Positions 28,221 through 35,706 of a stretch of 35,706 bases of DNA are shown here, in pieces (the stretch's first letter is position 1; every line of letters begins with the position of its first letter). The DNA is from Barthelona sp. PAP020 (taxonomy: Eukaryota > Metamonada: BaSk clade). Made by a program: the position numbers and the translations under genes. The stretch covers positions 1 through 35,706 of the forward strand of contig JARQWU010000089.1 in assembly GCA_040182905.1 (NCBI GenBank). Reading direction: 5' to 3'. The notes under the pieces are model-generated. The model was not told the DNA's origin. It worked only from the letters and a program-made list of their open reading frames with translations, and made no database searches.

Positions 28221-31200
28221 ATGGATGACGTTCTCAAACCTGTGAATACTGTTCGCGACAAGTGGAAAATTTTACCTTCCTTTTTTGAACAGCAGGGAGT
28301 TGCAAGACAACATATTGAATCCTTTAACCATTTTGTTAATAATGAAATTAAGAACATAGTTGCTGCTAATAATAGAATTACATCAGAAAACTCTCCAACA
28401 TGGTTCTTTGAATACACGAATGTTTATATATCTCAACCTTCAGTTAGAATTGATGATCGGGAAGCCAGCGTGACACCACATGAATGTAGAACTCGTGATA
28501 TTACTTATTCTGCACCTATTTTAGTTGATATTATTTACAAAATTGGAAAAGAAACCGTTAAAAGAAGTGGTGTTTGTATTGGGAGACTACCAATGATGTT
28601 GAGGTCTTGTAATTGTATACTGAATGGAAAGAGCTCTTCTGAGCTTGCTGAATTGAAAGAATGTTCTCTTGACCCTGGTGGATATTTTGTTGTTAAAGGT
28701 GTTGAAAAGGTTATTTTAATTAAAGAACAACTTTCCAAGAATAGAATTATTGTTGAAAAGGACAATAAAGGGTTTTTATGTGCAACTGTAACTTCTGCTT
28801 CTTATGATTGGAAGACTAGGACAAATGTTATTTATAAAGACAGAAGGCTGTATCTTCAACATAATTCTTTCACCCAAGAAATTCCATTGATGATTGTTTT
28901 CAAGGCTATGGGTGTTGAGAGTGATCAAGAAGTTGTTCAATTGGTTTGTGGTCCCAATGAAGCTTTAATGGAACGTTTATCCAGCACTGTTTATGAAACA
29001 TCTGCATACGAAATAAGATCACAAGAAGAAGCCCTCAATTATATTGGAAAATTATTGAAAAGCACGACACGTATTGGTGCAGCAAGAGAAAATCGAATTG
29101 AAGAGGGTCGTGAAATTTTGGCATCAGTAATATACTCCCATGTTCCTACCAAAGATTTTCACATGCGTCCAAAAATTTTATTTCTATCTGTTGTTGTTCG
29201 ACGATTGCTACAAGCTGTCACTGACCCGTCATTTATGGATGATAAAGATTATTATGGGAATAAAAGGTTGGAACTATCAGGACAATTAATTTCTTTGTTA
29301 TTTGAGGACTTGTTTAAAAAACTTAACAGTGACATAAGAAAATCTGCTGATAGCTCTTTGGCCAAAGCTTCTAAAGTTAATGAATTTGATGCTGCGAAAC
29401 ATATTAGACAAGATTCAATTACTAATGGAATGATTCATGCTATTTCTTCAGGAAATTGGCATCTTCGTCGTTTCAATATGGATGAAGCTGGTGTCAGTGC
29501 CCCATTGTCTAGGCTTTCCTTCATTGCGGCATTGGGACACATGACCAGAATTTCTTCTCATTTTGAAAAGACCAGAAAAGTTGCCGGTCCTCGTTCATTG
29601 CAGCCTTCTCAATGGGGAGCTGTTTGTATTGCTGATACACCAGAAGGTGAATCATGTGGGCTTGTTAAAAACTTGGCATTGATGACCCATGTTACTTCGG
29701 ATTGTGCACAAGCCCCAATAACCCAAATTTTGTATAACCTTGGTGTTGAGGATATTGAATTATTGGGTGGTGAAGCAATTCATGAACATTTTTTAATTAT
29801 TATGGATGGAAGAATTGTTGGTGTACACAGAAATCCTTTGCAATTGGTTCAGATGTTTAGAAATCTTCGTCGTAGAGGTAAAATTCCAAAAATGGTTTCT
29901 ATTTTTATCAATGACCGACATAGAACTGTTTACGTTTCAACTGAAGGAGGCCGAGTTTGTAGACCATTAATTGTTGTCAAGAATGGAAAATCTCTTCTGA
30001 CATCAAATCATGTTATTGAGGTAAGTGAAGGGTTAAGATCTTTTCACGATCTTGTTAATGATGGTATTATTGAATTTGTTGATGTGAATGAAGAAAATGA
30101 TTGCTTGATTTCAATTAGAGGAGATGATTTGACAAATCATCATACTCATGTTGAAATAGATCCTTTTACTATTCTTGGGGTTTGTGCTTCATTAATTCCT
30201 TATCCTCACCATAATCAATCGCCTCGTAACACCTACCAATGTGCAATGGGAAAACAGGCAATGGGTGTCATTGCATTGAATCAATTTTTAAGATTTGATA
30301 CAGTTTTATATTTGTTGTGTTATCCTCAAAAACCTCTTTGCAAGAGCAAACAAATTGAATTGATTGGTTTTGAACAACTTCCTGCTGGTCAAAATGCTAT
30401 GGTTGCTGTAATGTCTTATTCTGGATACGATATTGAAGATGCTTTGGTTCTTAATCGTGGTTCTGTTGATCGTGGTTATGGAAGATGTATGGTTCTCAGA
30501 AATGCAACAGCCGAAATCAAAAAATATCCAAATGGTGCATGTGATAAATTAATTGGACCTCCAGTTGATAAAACCGCACCTGGTGCAGAAGTGTACAGAG
30601 CAATAGATCTTGATGGAATTGCTGGACCAGGTGAATTATTAAGACCGGGTGATGTTTATTTTAACAAACAAGTTCCATCTCAGTCAAATCTTAATCAACA
30701 CGTCATTGCTTCTGTTGGAGATAGTAACGGTGGGCAATATAAACCCATGCCCCAAAGATTTACAGGTTCTGTTCCAGTTTCTATTGATAGTGTTTGTCTT
30801 ACTAGCAATACTAACGAGCATTTTTTTGTGAAGTTTAGATTCAGACATGTTAGAAGACCTGAGTTGGGAGACAAATTTTCTTCAAGACATGGACAAAAGG
30901 GTGTCACTGGTATCATTGTGGACCCAGAAAATATGCCATTCAATCAATTTGGAGTTATACCTGATGTTATCATGAATCCTCATGGTTTCCCTTCACGTAT
31001 GACAGTTGGTAAATTATTGGAATTGTTGGCCGGAAAAAGCGCTATTGCAGATGGCAATCTTCGTTATGGTACTTGTTTTGGTGGCACTCCAATTGAAAAT
31101 CTTACCACTACAATGATTGAGGCAGGTTACAACTATGTTGGAAAAGAATATTTGACTTCTGGAGAGACTGGTGAAGGCTTAGAATGTTACATATATTTTG

Positions 31201-31583
31201 GACCTGTTTATTATCAAAAATTAAAGCATATGGTTTTGGATAAAATGCACGCTCGTGCTAGAGGGCAAATTAGTTCAATCACAAGACAACCAACAGAAGG
31301 AAGATCTCGTAATGGTGGTCTTCGTGTTGGTGAAATGGAAAGAGATTGTTTGGTTGGTTATGGAGCATCAAATCTTCTTCGAGAAAGATTGATGATATCT
31401 TCTGATGAATTTCATGCCCATGTTTGTTCAAATTGTGGGTTATTGTGTGCTGAAGGTTGGTGTCAAAATTGTAGAGCTGGAAACAATGTGACAACAATGA
31501 CTTTACCGTATGCTGCAAAATTGTTATTCCAGGAATTACAATCAATGAATGTTGTTCCTAAATTGCAGTTGAAACATATGTGA
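28221..31583 (+). CDS. RPC2: DNA-directed RNA polymerase III second-largest subunit
   Basis: A single frame of 1,120 aa (human POLR3B has 1,133). The start is the ATG giving MDDVLKPVNTV; codons upstream begin only with GTG. It forms half of the Pol III active-site cleft, making tRNA, 5S and U6 RNA. The whole length aligns with POLR3B: SFNHFVNNEIKNI near the N-terminus, SPHE-like TPHECRTRDITYSAPI, DPGGYFVVKGVEKV, GPRSLQPSQWG, PYPHHNQSPRNTYQCAMGKQ, SYSGYDIEDA (about 730) and GDKFSSRHGQKGV (about 881). The C-terminal zinc ribbon is intact (CSNCGLLCAEGWCQNC, near 1066-1081), and the end AAKLLFQELQSMNVVPKL is the Pol III form rather than the Pol I or II form. No intron is needed. Confidence 0.97.
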   Translation: MDDVLKPVNTVRDKWKILPSFFEQQGVARQHIESFNHFVNNEIKNIVAANNRITSENSPTWFFEYTNVYISQPSVRIDDREASVTPHECRTRDITYSAPILVDIIYKIGKETVKRSGVCIGRLPMMLRSCNCILNGKSSSELAELKECSLDPGGYFVVKGVEKVILIKEQLSKNRIIVEKDNKGFLCATVTSASYDWKTRTNVIYKDRRLYLQHNSFTQEIPLMIVFKAMGVESDQEVVQLVCGPNEALMERLSSTVYETSAYEIRSQEEALNYIGKLLKSTTRIGAARENRIEEGREILASVIYSHVPTKDFHMRPKILFLSVVVRRLLQAVTDPSFMDDKDYYGNKRLELSGQLISLLFEDLFKKLNSDIRKSADSSLAKASKVNEFDAAKHIRQDSITNGMIHAISSGNWHLRRFNMDEAGVSAPLSRLSFIAALGHMTRISSHFEKTRKVAGPRSLQPSQWGAVCIADTPEGESCGLVKNLALMTHVTSDCAQAPITQILYNLGVEDIELLGGEAIHEHFLIIMDGRIVGVHRNPLQLVQMFRNLRRRGKIPKMVSIFINDRHRTVYVSTEGGRVCRPLIVVKNGKSLLTSNHVIEVSEGLRSFHDLVNDGIIEFVDVNEENDCLISIRGDDLTNHHTHVEIDPFTILGVCASLIPYPHHNQSPRNTYQCAMGKQAMGVIALNQFLRFDTVLYLLCYPQKPLCKSKQIELIGFEQLPAGQNAMVAVMSYSGYDIEDALVLNRGSVDRGYGRCMVLRNATAEIKKYPNGACDKLIGPPVDKTAPGAEVYRAIDLDGIAGPGELLRPGDVYFNKQVPSQSNLNQHVIASVGDSNGGQYKPMPQRFTGSVPVSIDSVCLTSNTNEHFFVKFRFRHVRRPELGDKFSSRHGQKGVTGIIVDPENMPFNQFGVIPDVIMNPHGFPSRMTVGKLLELLAGKSAIADGNLRYGTCFGGTPIENLTTTMIEAGYNYVGKEYLTSGETGEGLECYIYFGPVYYQKLKHMVLDKMHARARGQISSITRQPTEGRSRNGGLRVGEMERDCLVGYGASNLLRERLMISSDEFHAHVCSNCGLLCAEGWCQNCRAGNNVTTMTLPYAAKLLFQELQSMNVVPKLQLKHM

Positions 31584-31728
31584 TTTATCAGTTTTTATTT
31601 TATAAATTTAGTAGTCTTTTTTGGTTTAAAAAAAAGTTTGAAAACAGAATTTATAATCGTAAGGCATCATCGATGACAATTAAATGAAGTCAGTGGACAA
31701 TGTAAGCTGATAAATTGTATATGTACAG

Positions 31729-32253
31729 TTAAAATAATCGTTTTTCAATATTTGACTTCTTCTTGAGATTATTAGAATCAAACGATGCATCCAATAATAA
31801 TCTTGGATCTTCAAGAAGAGTTTTTTGTGGAGAGTCAATAATTTTCAATACTTGTCCATACCGCGTTTGAACAGGAGTCTTTCTGGGTGGAATTCCACGA
31901 TAAATCTCACCATTTTTGGAAAAAGTGTAATTAACATGTGGTGAATTCACAAATTTCCTTTGTTCATCGAAATTATTCCCCTTCATTCGCGATTTTAAAG
32001 GTGTTTTTGCTTCAATAGGCAAGGCAGATTTCTTTTCAAAACTTAATGAATTATCACCATACATTTGACGTGAATTTGTCCCCAATAATTTAACTTGATA
32101 TTCTAATTCATGTAAATTTTTGTTTAATTCCTGAGATATGGCTTGAACATCCTTGGAAAGATTTTCAAATTCTTGTTTTTCAGTTTTTATTTGGTTTAAC
32201 CAATCACCTAATTGACTTTGTCGCATTTTTCTATTTGAATTCTTAGCATGCAT
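31729..32253 (-). CDS. 174-aa coiled-coil protein, possibly borealin-like
   Basis: An ORF from ATG at 32253 with a TAG or TAA-type end at 31729. Residues about 10-60 form a predicted coiled coil (QLGDWLNQIKTEKQEFENL and onward). A basic region follows with TPLK (near 85), PPRKTPVQ and SPQKT, all Ser/Thr-Pro sites of CDK type. The arrangement of an N-terminal helix, a TPLKS motif, then GEIY and further TP sites recalls borealin of the chromosomal passenger complex. The similarity is too weak to assert from reading alone. It is probably an intracellular, cell-cycle-regulated scaffold, but this is inference. The stop is 145 bp from the convergent RPC2 stop. Confidence 0.68.
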   Translation of the reverse strand: MHAKNSNRKMRQSQLGDWLNQIKTEKQEFENLSKDVQAISQELNKNLHELEYQVKLLGTNSRQMYGDNSLSFEKKSALPIEAKTPLKSRMKGNNFDEQRKFVNSPHVNYTFSKNGEIYRGIPPRKTPVQTRYGQVLKIIDSPQKTLLEDPRLLLDASFDSNNLKKKSNIEKRLF

Positions 32254-32418
32254 GTTTTGAAAACAAAAAAAAAGAAAACAAGTTTTATTTCAGGATATCA
32301 GTCAAACGGATAAATTATAAAATCTAGGAAATGAAATCAAAAATCAAATTATTTGTGCAAAATCTTACAATCAATTACACAAAGTCAATTAATTTTTTTT
32401 TTTTTTTGGACACAAACA

Positions 32419-32601
32419 TCACAAATTGGTCTTTTTTTTGATATAAAAATAAAAAAACATTATGTTCAAGAAGAAAAACATACAGTAGACAAATCTCCTT
32501 TCTCTTTTAAATAGCATATAAAAACCTGTTGAATAAGAAAGTTTAATTCTCCAATCATTTAATCGTTCAACAAATTTTTTTGGGTTTGTTTCGTTGTACA
32601 T
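32419..32601 (-). CDS. Doubtful 60-aa ORF with a hydrophobic C-terminal segment
   Basis: It starts at ATG with MYNETNPKKFVERLNDWRIK, which reads like real coding sequence, then turns hydrophobic (CMFFFLNIMFFYFYI) and ends in KKKTNL. It could be a tiny tail-anchored membrane protein or the first exon of an undetected gene. No initiator-like TCA lies close upstream and I found no supporting splice site (no CTAAC with TAG at the right distance). The hydrophobic end is also what AT-rich non-coding DNA translates to. Function unknown. Confidence 0.25.
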   Translation of the reverse strand: MYNETNPKKFVERLNDWRIKLSYSTGFYMLFKRERRFVYCMFFFLNIMFFYFYIKKKTNL

Positions 32602-32766
32602 TACAAATTATACAATGTAGATCTTAATATAAGATTGTATTAATGCTTCGTACATGAAAACATTGTTGTTGTTTTCTTTTGTTTTGGTATTTAAAAACTA
32701 CCACATAATCAACTAATTGTGCAATAATGTTTGTGAAATGTATAAGTTTTTTTTAAAAAAAAAAAA

Positions 32767-32779
32767 TTTTTTTTTTTTT
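32767..32779. repeat. T13 half of an A12/T13 inverted homopolymer
   Basis: A12 (32755-32766) is followed directly by T13, a perfect self-complementary tract just before the start codon at 32799. Confidence 0.9.
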
Positions 32780-32798
32780 GGGGAAGTTCTTTGATGCA

Positions 32799-34214
32799 AT
32801 GAAGAAACATAGTGACCAAAAATGCAATATCATGAATTTACATTTACCCAGAATACAACTTGGTCAAAAGTCTCAAAATGATTCTAGACAATATGAACTT
32901 GATCGATTATTAAGAGTATTTCTTTCATTTCAAAGAAAAAGATTCAGTATAAAAAGTTTTCTCTTGAAATGTCGTGCGTATAGATTCGATACCACTTATT
33001 TGAACAAGATTTTTTTGAGTATTCCTGATATTTGCAATGAATTGTTAGATGACGATATTATTGAATGTGTTAGTGAGATTTCAAAAACATATCCAAAAGG
33101 AATGGATTTTTCACAGTATAAACAATTGTACTATGCTATTGCAAAATCTCTAAATGCATTTTATCAATTGGATACAAACACTTTTTTTACCGTTTTGGAA
33201 GATGACTTTAACATGGAAAGCTTTTCTGGGATTGTTTTGCCTGACGTTATAAGTGCAGGTATTTTAAATATTATCGCTATTTGGTGTCCCATTCAGAGAC
33301 ATGACGCATATTTTGAATTATTAAAAGCAATTAAAGATAACATTCTTTTTGATGGTAGATTAGTTTCTCATGAAGACATTTTTCCCATTTCAATTGTTCC
33401 TTTTTTGGTATCTTCTTTGCCAATATTTCATTCGAACTCTTTATTCAAGTCAGTTTTACCAACATATGAATTATTTATGGAAATATATAATGCTTTGAAT
33501 GAAAGTATTCATTCTGAGATAAAAGCCACCCAAAATATTTTCAATTTTCAAGAAAGCCCAATTTTATTTCGATATATTTGCAATGAAACATTTCGGCATG
33601 TTGGAAATCTTCACAAGGGAAACATTGGAAATCGTACTGTTTTAAAATTAGAAAGACTATCAAATGTCATTTCTTATTTGCCATATAGAGTAGCACGTGA
33701 TTTTCACATTCAACTATTTTCTCTGTTGTCCAAAATTTCCCGAAATTCTTTTCAAGAATTCTCTCTTTATTTTGATGATTTTTTTTCAAAATGGATTATT
33801 TTAGAAGATAAAGATCGATATTTTATTGATTCTGAACACTCTCCAAGTGTTTTGAAAAAAATAACTTCACTCAGTAGTTTATCATCAGAAAAGTCTTCAT
33901 CAAAACAATTTTTAGATTTTTCATCCTTTTCAGATTCTGAAATTCTTGACGATGAAAGAATTCCACCTCCTTTTCCTGTTCTATCACCAAAATTAACTCG
34001 GAATCATTCGTTTTCTGGCGTTCAATCTGCCCGTGAACATGGAAATTCTTCAGTTTTTCATCGGGATTCTCCTAAAACTAGATCCAAATCTACTTTTGTC
34101 AATTGTGTGAGTTTTAAATCACCTCAATTGCATTTGACACACAAAGCTTCAATCAAGAATTTTGCATTTTCAGGTTCATCACTTGATGATCCTGAACCAA
34201 GTGAACCACTTTAA
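32799..34214 (+). CDS. 471-aa protein of unknown function, helical with Ser/Pro-rich tail
   Basis: The start is the first ATG (MKKHSDQKCNIMNLHL); seven codons upstream open only with TTG and run into the homopolymer tract. Residues about 30-350 look wholly alpha-helical (SFLLKCRAYRF, FHIQLFSLLSKISRN) with no enzyme motif, signal peptide or convincing membrane segment. From about 350 on, the sequence is Ser-rich and disordered, with proline-directed sites (PVLSPKLTRNHSFSG, RDSPKTRSKS). A helical adaptor with a phosphorylated tail is plausible. I considered hyccin-type and other helical scaffolds and could not support any. The stop is 110 bp from the convergent HAD-gene stop. Confidence 0.75.
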   Translation: MKKHSDQKCNIMNLHLPRIQLGQKSQNDSRQYELDRLLRVFLSFQRKRFSIKSFLLKCRAYRFDTTYLNKIFLSIPDICNELLDDDIIECVSEISKTYPKGMDFSQYKQLYYAIAKSLNAFYQLDTNTFFTVLEDDFNMESFSGIVLPDVISAGILNIIAIWCPIQRHDAYFELLKAIKDNILFDGRLVSHEDIFPISIVPFLVSSLPIFHSNSLFKSVLPTYELFMEIYNALNESIHSEIKATQNIFNFQESPILFRYICNETFRHVGNLHKGNIGNRTVLKLERLSNVISYLPYRVARDFHIQLFSLLSKISRNSFQEFSLYFDDFFSKWIILEDKDRYFIDSEHSPSVLKKITSLSSLSSEKSSSKQFLDFSSFSDSEILDDERIPPPFPVLSPKLTRNHSFSGVQSAREHGNSSVFHRDSPKTRSKSTFVNCVSFKSPQLHLTHKASIKNFAFSGSSLDDPEPSEPL

Positions 34215-34324
34215 GTTTGTTTGTTTTTGTATTTCTCCTTTAAAACAAAATGTACTTTGTAAACATTGTATTTTATTTTTTTTTTTTAAAAAAACAAGAA
34301 AAGATAGACTATCGTTTATAAAGA

Positions 34325-35116
34325 CTAAAATTGAATAGAATTAACACCTGAAGGAGAAACCTGAAGATCAAGAGATACTTCTAAACGTAAAATTTGTTCA
34401 ACCACACCATTCAATTGAAATAAAGATTGCTGCAACTCAATTCCTGAAGGTTTATCATCTAGTTTTAAATTTTTTAAAATTACAGAACCACCTAATCGAG
34501 AAGAAGTGATACAAGCTGCAATTCGATCAGACATTGAATCACCTATACAAACGAACTCAACATCAAAGGATCTTTCATTTTTATTATTTGGAAAAGCTAA
34601 TACATGCGATTCTTTTGCATTTCGACTCATGCTTTCGCTGTACAAATGGTAATAAGGAGAATCATACAAAGGAATCAAATCCTGACCAATCGTTTCACAG
34701 CATTCTTCAAACGCAAAACACTTCCATAACACAGGATCATTGGGGTAATCTTTCTGATACTTCGATCGGGCAAAAACTATTGGAATATTTTTTGTTTCAA
34801 TGAAATATGATGTTCGATGTAAAAATGTTTTTAAAACGTTTTCAATCCATTTTTGCTTTCCATTACTTACAATAAATATCTCAAAACCATTCATAAAAAA
34901 AGTTTGCAAAATTTTGCACGCTACTCTGTCAATATACTTAACAAATGACTTCTTTGCAAAGGATGATGAGGAGTTTTTTGAAAAATAAGAGGAAGGAAAC
35001 AAAGTGTCATCAAAATCAAGAATTAAAAGTCTTGCTTTTTCCGTGCGTCTCAAATAACCTCTTTTGGATGTTGAATCACATGAAGAAATCACACTTATCC
35101 CATTAGAATGTAACAT
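34325..35116 (-). CDS. HAD-superfamily hydrolase
   Basis: A 263-aa protein from ATG at 35116 (MLHSNGISVIS). The frame stays open further upstream but only with a TTG start and a hydrophobic AT-rich translation. Haloacid-dehalogenase motifs are in order: LLILDFDDTLFP with the nucleophile and acid/base aspartates at 34 and 36, IFIVSNG for motif II, a Lys-rich SKYQKD region for motif III, and IGDSMSDR (Asp about 193 and 197) for motif IV. These residues suggest an active Mg2+-dependent phosphatase; the substrate is unknown. The small insert between motifs I and II, with many Ser, is of the C1/C2-cap-poor kind. An initiator-like TTCATTTAT lies 20 nt upstream of the ATG, which supports this start. 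Confidence 0.85.
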   Translation of the reverse strand: MLHSNGISVISSCDSTSKRGYLRRTEKARLLILDFDDTLFPSSYFSKNSSSSFAKKSFVKYIDRVACKILQTFFMNGFEIFIVSNGKQKWIENVLKTFLHRTSYFIETKNIPIVFARSKYQKDYPNDPVLWKCFAFEECCETIGQDLIPLYDSPYYHLYSESMSRNAKESHVLAFPNNKNERSFDVEFVCIGDSMSDRIAACITSSRLGGSVILKNLKLDDKPSGIELQQSLFQLNGVVEQILRLEVSLDLQVSPSGVNSIQF

Positions 35117-35130
35117 GGACGTAAAAAACA

Positions 35131-35139
35131 ATAAATGAA
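35131..35139 (-). promoter_or_regulatory. Initiator-like TTCATTTAT upstream of the HAD gene
   Basis: On the minus strand TTCATTTAT precedes a T-rich run. The A of TCA lies 20 nt before the ATG at 35116. Confidence 0.42.
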
Positions 35140-35448
35140 TTTTAAATATATTTAACCAGCATGTGGTGGAGATAAACAACTTCAAATTTCATTTTTTTTA
35201 GCTTGATTATGTTTATAAGATGTCATTTTCATTTATAAAGTAATAATATTCAATATTAAATCTGTAAAAAAAAGTTGATGCTTGATGCAAAATGGGTTTT
35301 TGGCCTTTTTTTCTTTTGTATTTGTAAATCAGGTCAATTTTTGAGTACATGATTCCGTAATTTTTGATTAATAATAAATACATGGTTCTTCAGGTGCTGA
35401 AAATAAAAATAGAAATGTTTTACAAAATTATCATCAAAACTAATCAAA
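35140..35448. other. Intergenic region, no gene seen
   Basis: AT-rich sequence upstream of the HAD gene and downstream of the partial gene. Short poly(A) and poly(T) runs occur. An ATG at about 35192 on the minus strand opens only a 16-codon frame. Nothing else is recognisable. Confidence 0.5.
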
Positions 35449-35706
35449 CTAGTGTTTAGAACGTATTTTTTGATACTTTGATGCAGCTTTTTGGGCTGTG
35501 GCCATTTTTTGAAGAAGTTCTTCGTGAAGAATCATTTTTTCAAATCTTTCCATTCTTTGTTGTCTGAAAAAGGAAGTTAACAAAGCTGATTCACCGCGTG
35601 ATGTACCTTTTAGATTCTTTTCCATGGAAACAAGCTGTTCATAACACATTCTTGCCATTTTTACTTGCTTTTCCTCCAAAAAAACGTTAATATCATTCCA
35701 ATCTGG
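35449..35706 (-). CDS. Partial gene, C-terminal 85 residues of a helical protein
   Basis: The frame is open to the window edge and ends in TAG at 35449, so the N-terminus lies beyond 35706. The visible part is charged and helical with Met, Lys, Gln and Glu (YEQLVSMEKNL, RQQRMERFEKMILHEELL) and a basic end (KAASKYQKIRSKH). It is probably a coiled-coil or helical-bundle C-terminus. I do not recognise the family. An internal ATG near 35658 could be a start, but the upstream residues (PDWNDINVF) look coding too. Confidence 0.6.
   Translation of the reverse strand, partial: PDWNDINVFLEEKQVKMARMCYEQLVSMEKNLKGTSRGESALLTSFFRQQRMERFEKMILHEELLQKMATAQKAASKYQKIRSKH

Larger units (their letters stand above)
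32254..32798. other. Divergent intergenic region with long A/T homopolymers
   Basis: The region separates the minus 174-aa gene from the plus 471-aa gene. It holds a T15 run (32393-32407) and a composite T8-A12-T13 tract (32747-32779) ending 20 nt before the 471-aa gene's ATG. A small hairpin, ATCTTA/TAAGAT, lies at 32621-32635. One weak ORF (32419-32601, minus) is listed separately. Confidence 0.5.

Noticed and set aside
35117-35185. Hydrophobic N-terminal extension of the HAD hydrolase, possible signal anchor
   Set aside because: No ATG opens it (TTG only), and an initiator-like TTCATTTAT lies within it, which suggests it is promoter.
1-35706. Mobile element, integrated virus, CRISPR array or tRNA gene
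   Set aside because: I saw no transposase, polymerase or integrase frame of that kind, no regularly spaced repeats and no tRNA B-box with a matching fold.

Overview
The window is nuclear DNA of a unicellular eukaryote. It is very AT-rich, gene-dense and intron-poor. Almost every recognisable product is a conserved eukaryotic housekeeping protein: TRRAP/Tra1, RNA polymerase III subunit RPC2, importin beta-1, calcineurin B, GSK3, the dolichol-phosphate mannose synthase catalytic subunit, RRP12 and a LIN54-type CXC protein. Standard stop codons are used throughout.

Five genes each need one very short intron (35, 37, 37, 41 and 42 nt). Every one starts GTAT, carries CTAAC or CTAAT close to its 3' end and stops in TAG. 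All lie near the 5' end of their gene. Several start codons are preceded, about 11 to 28 nt upstream, by a TCA followed by a T-rich run. This resembles the initiator element of trichomonads. Short introns plus that initiator hint at a parabasalid or related metamonad, but this is an inference from few signals.

Layout, left to right: a GC-richer non-coding block with several hairpins (1-294); the 12.5-kb TRRAP/Tra1 gene (-); an RCC1/BTB gene (-); DPM1 (-), divergent 42 bp from a Q/N/P-rich protein (+); RRP12 (+), convergent with a LIN54/Tesmin CXC protein (-). The CXC gene shares a 42-bp divergent promoter with calcineurin B (+). A small possible ORF (-) with an apparent frameshift and about 1.2 kb with no clear gene follow. 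Then come GSK3 (-) and importin beta-1 (-), the latter divergent 55 bp from RPC2 (+). The right end holds a 174-aa coiled-coil protein (-), a 471-aa unknown (+), a HAD-family hydrolase (-) and a partial gene (-) running off the edge.

The genes do not form one pathway. They cover transcription and chromatin (TRRAP, RPC2, CXC protein), ribosome maturation (RRP12), nuclear import (importin beta), signalling (calcineurin B, GSK3) and glycosylation (DPM1). I see no mobile element, CRISPR array, integrated virus, tRNA or rRNA. The most interesting material is the compact divergent promoter architecture, the uniform mini-introns, the possible structured RNA at the left end, and a coiled-coil protein that may be borealin-like.
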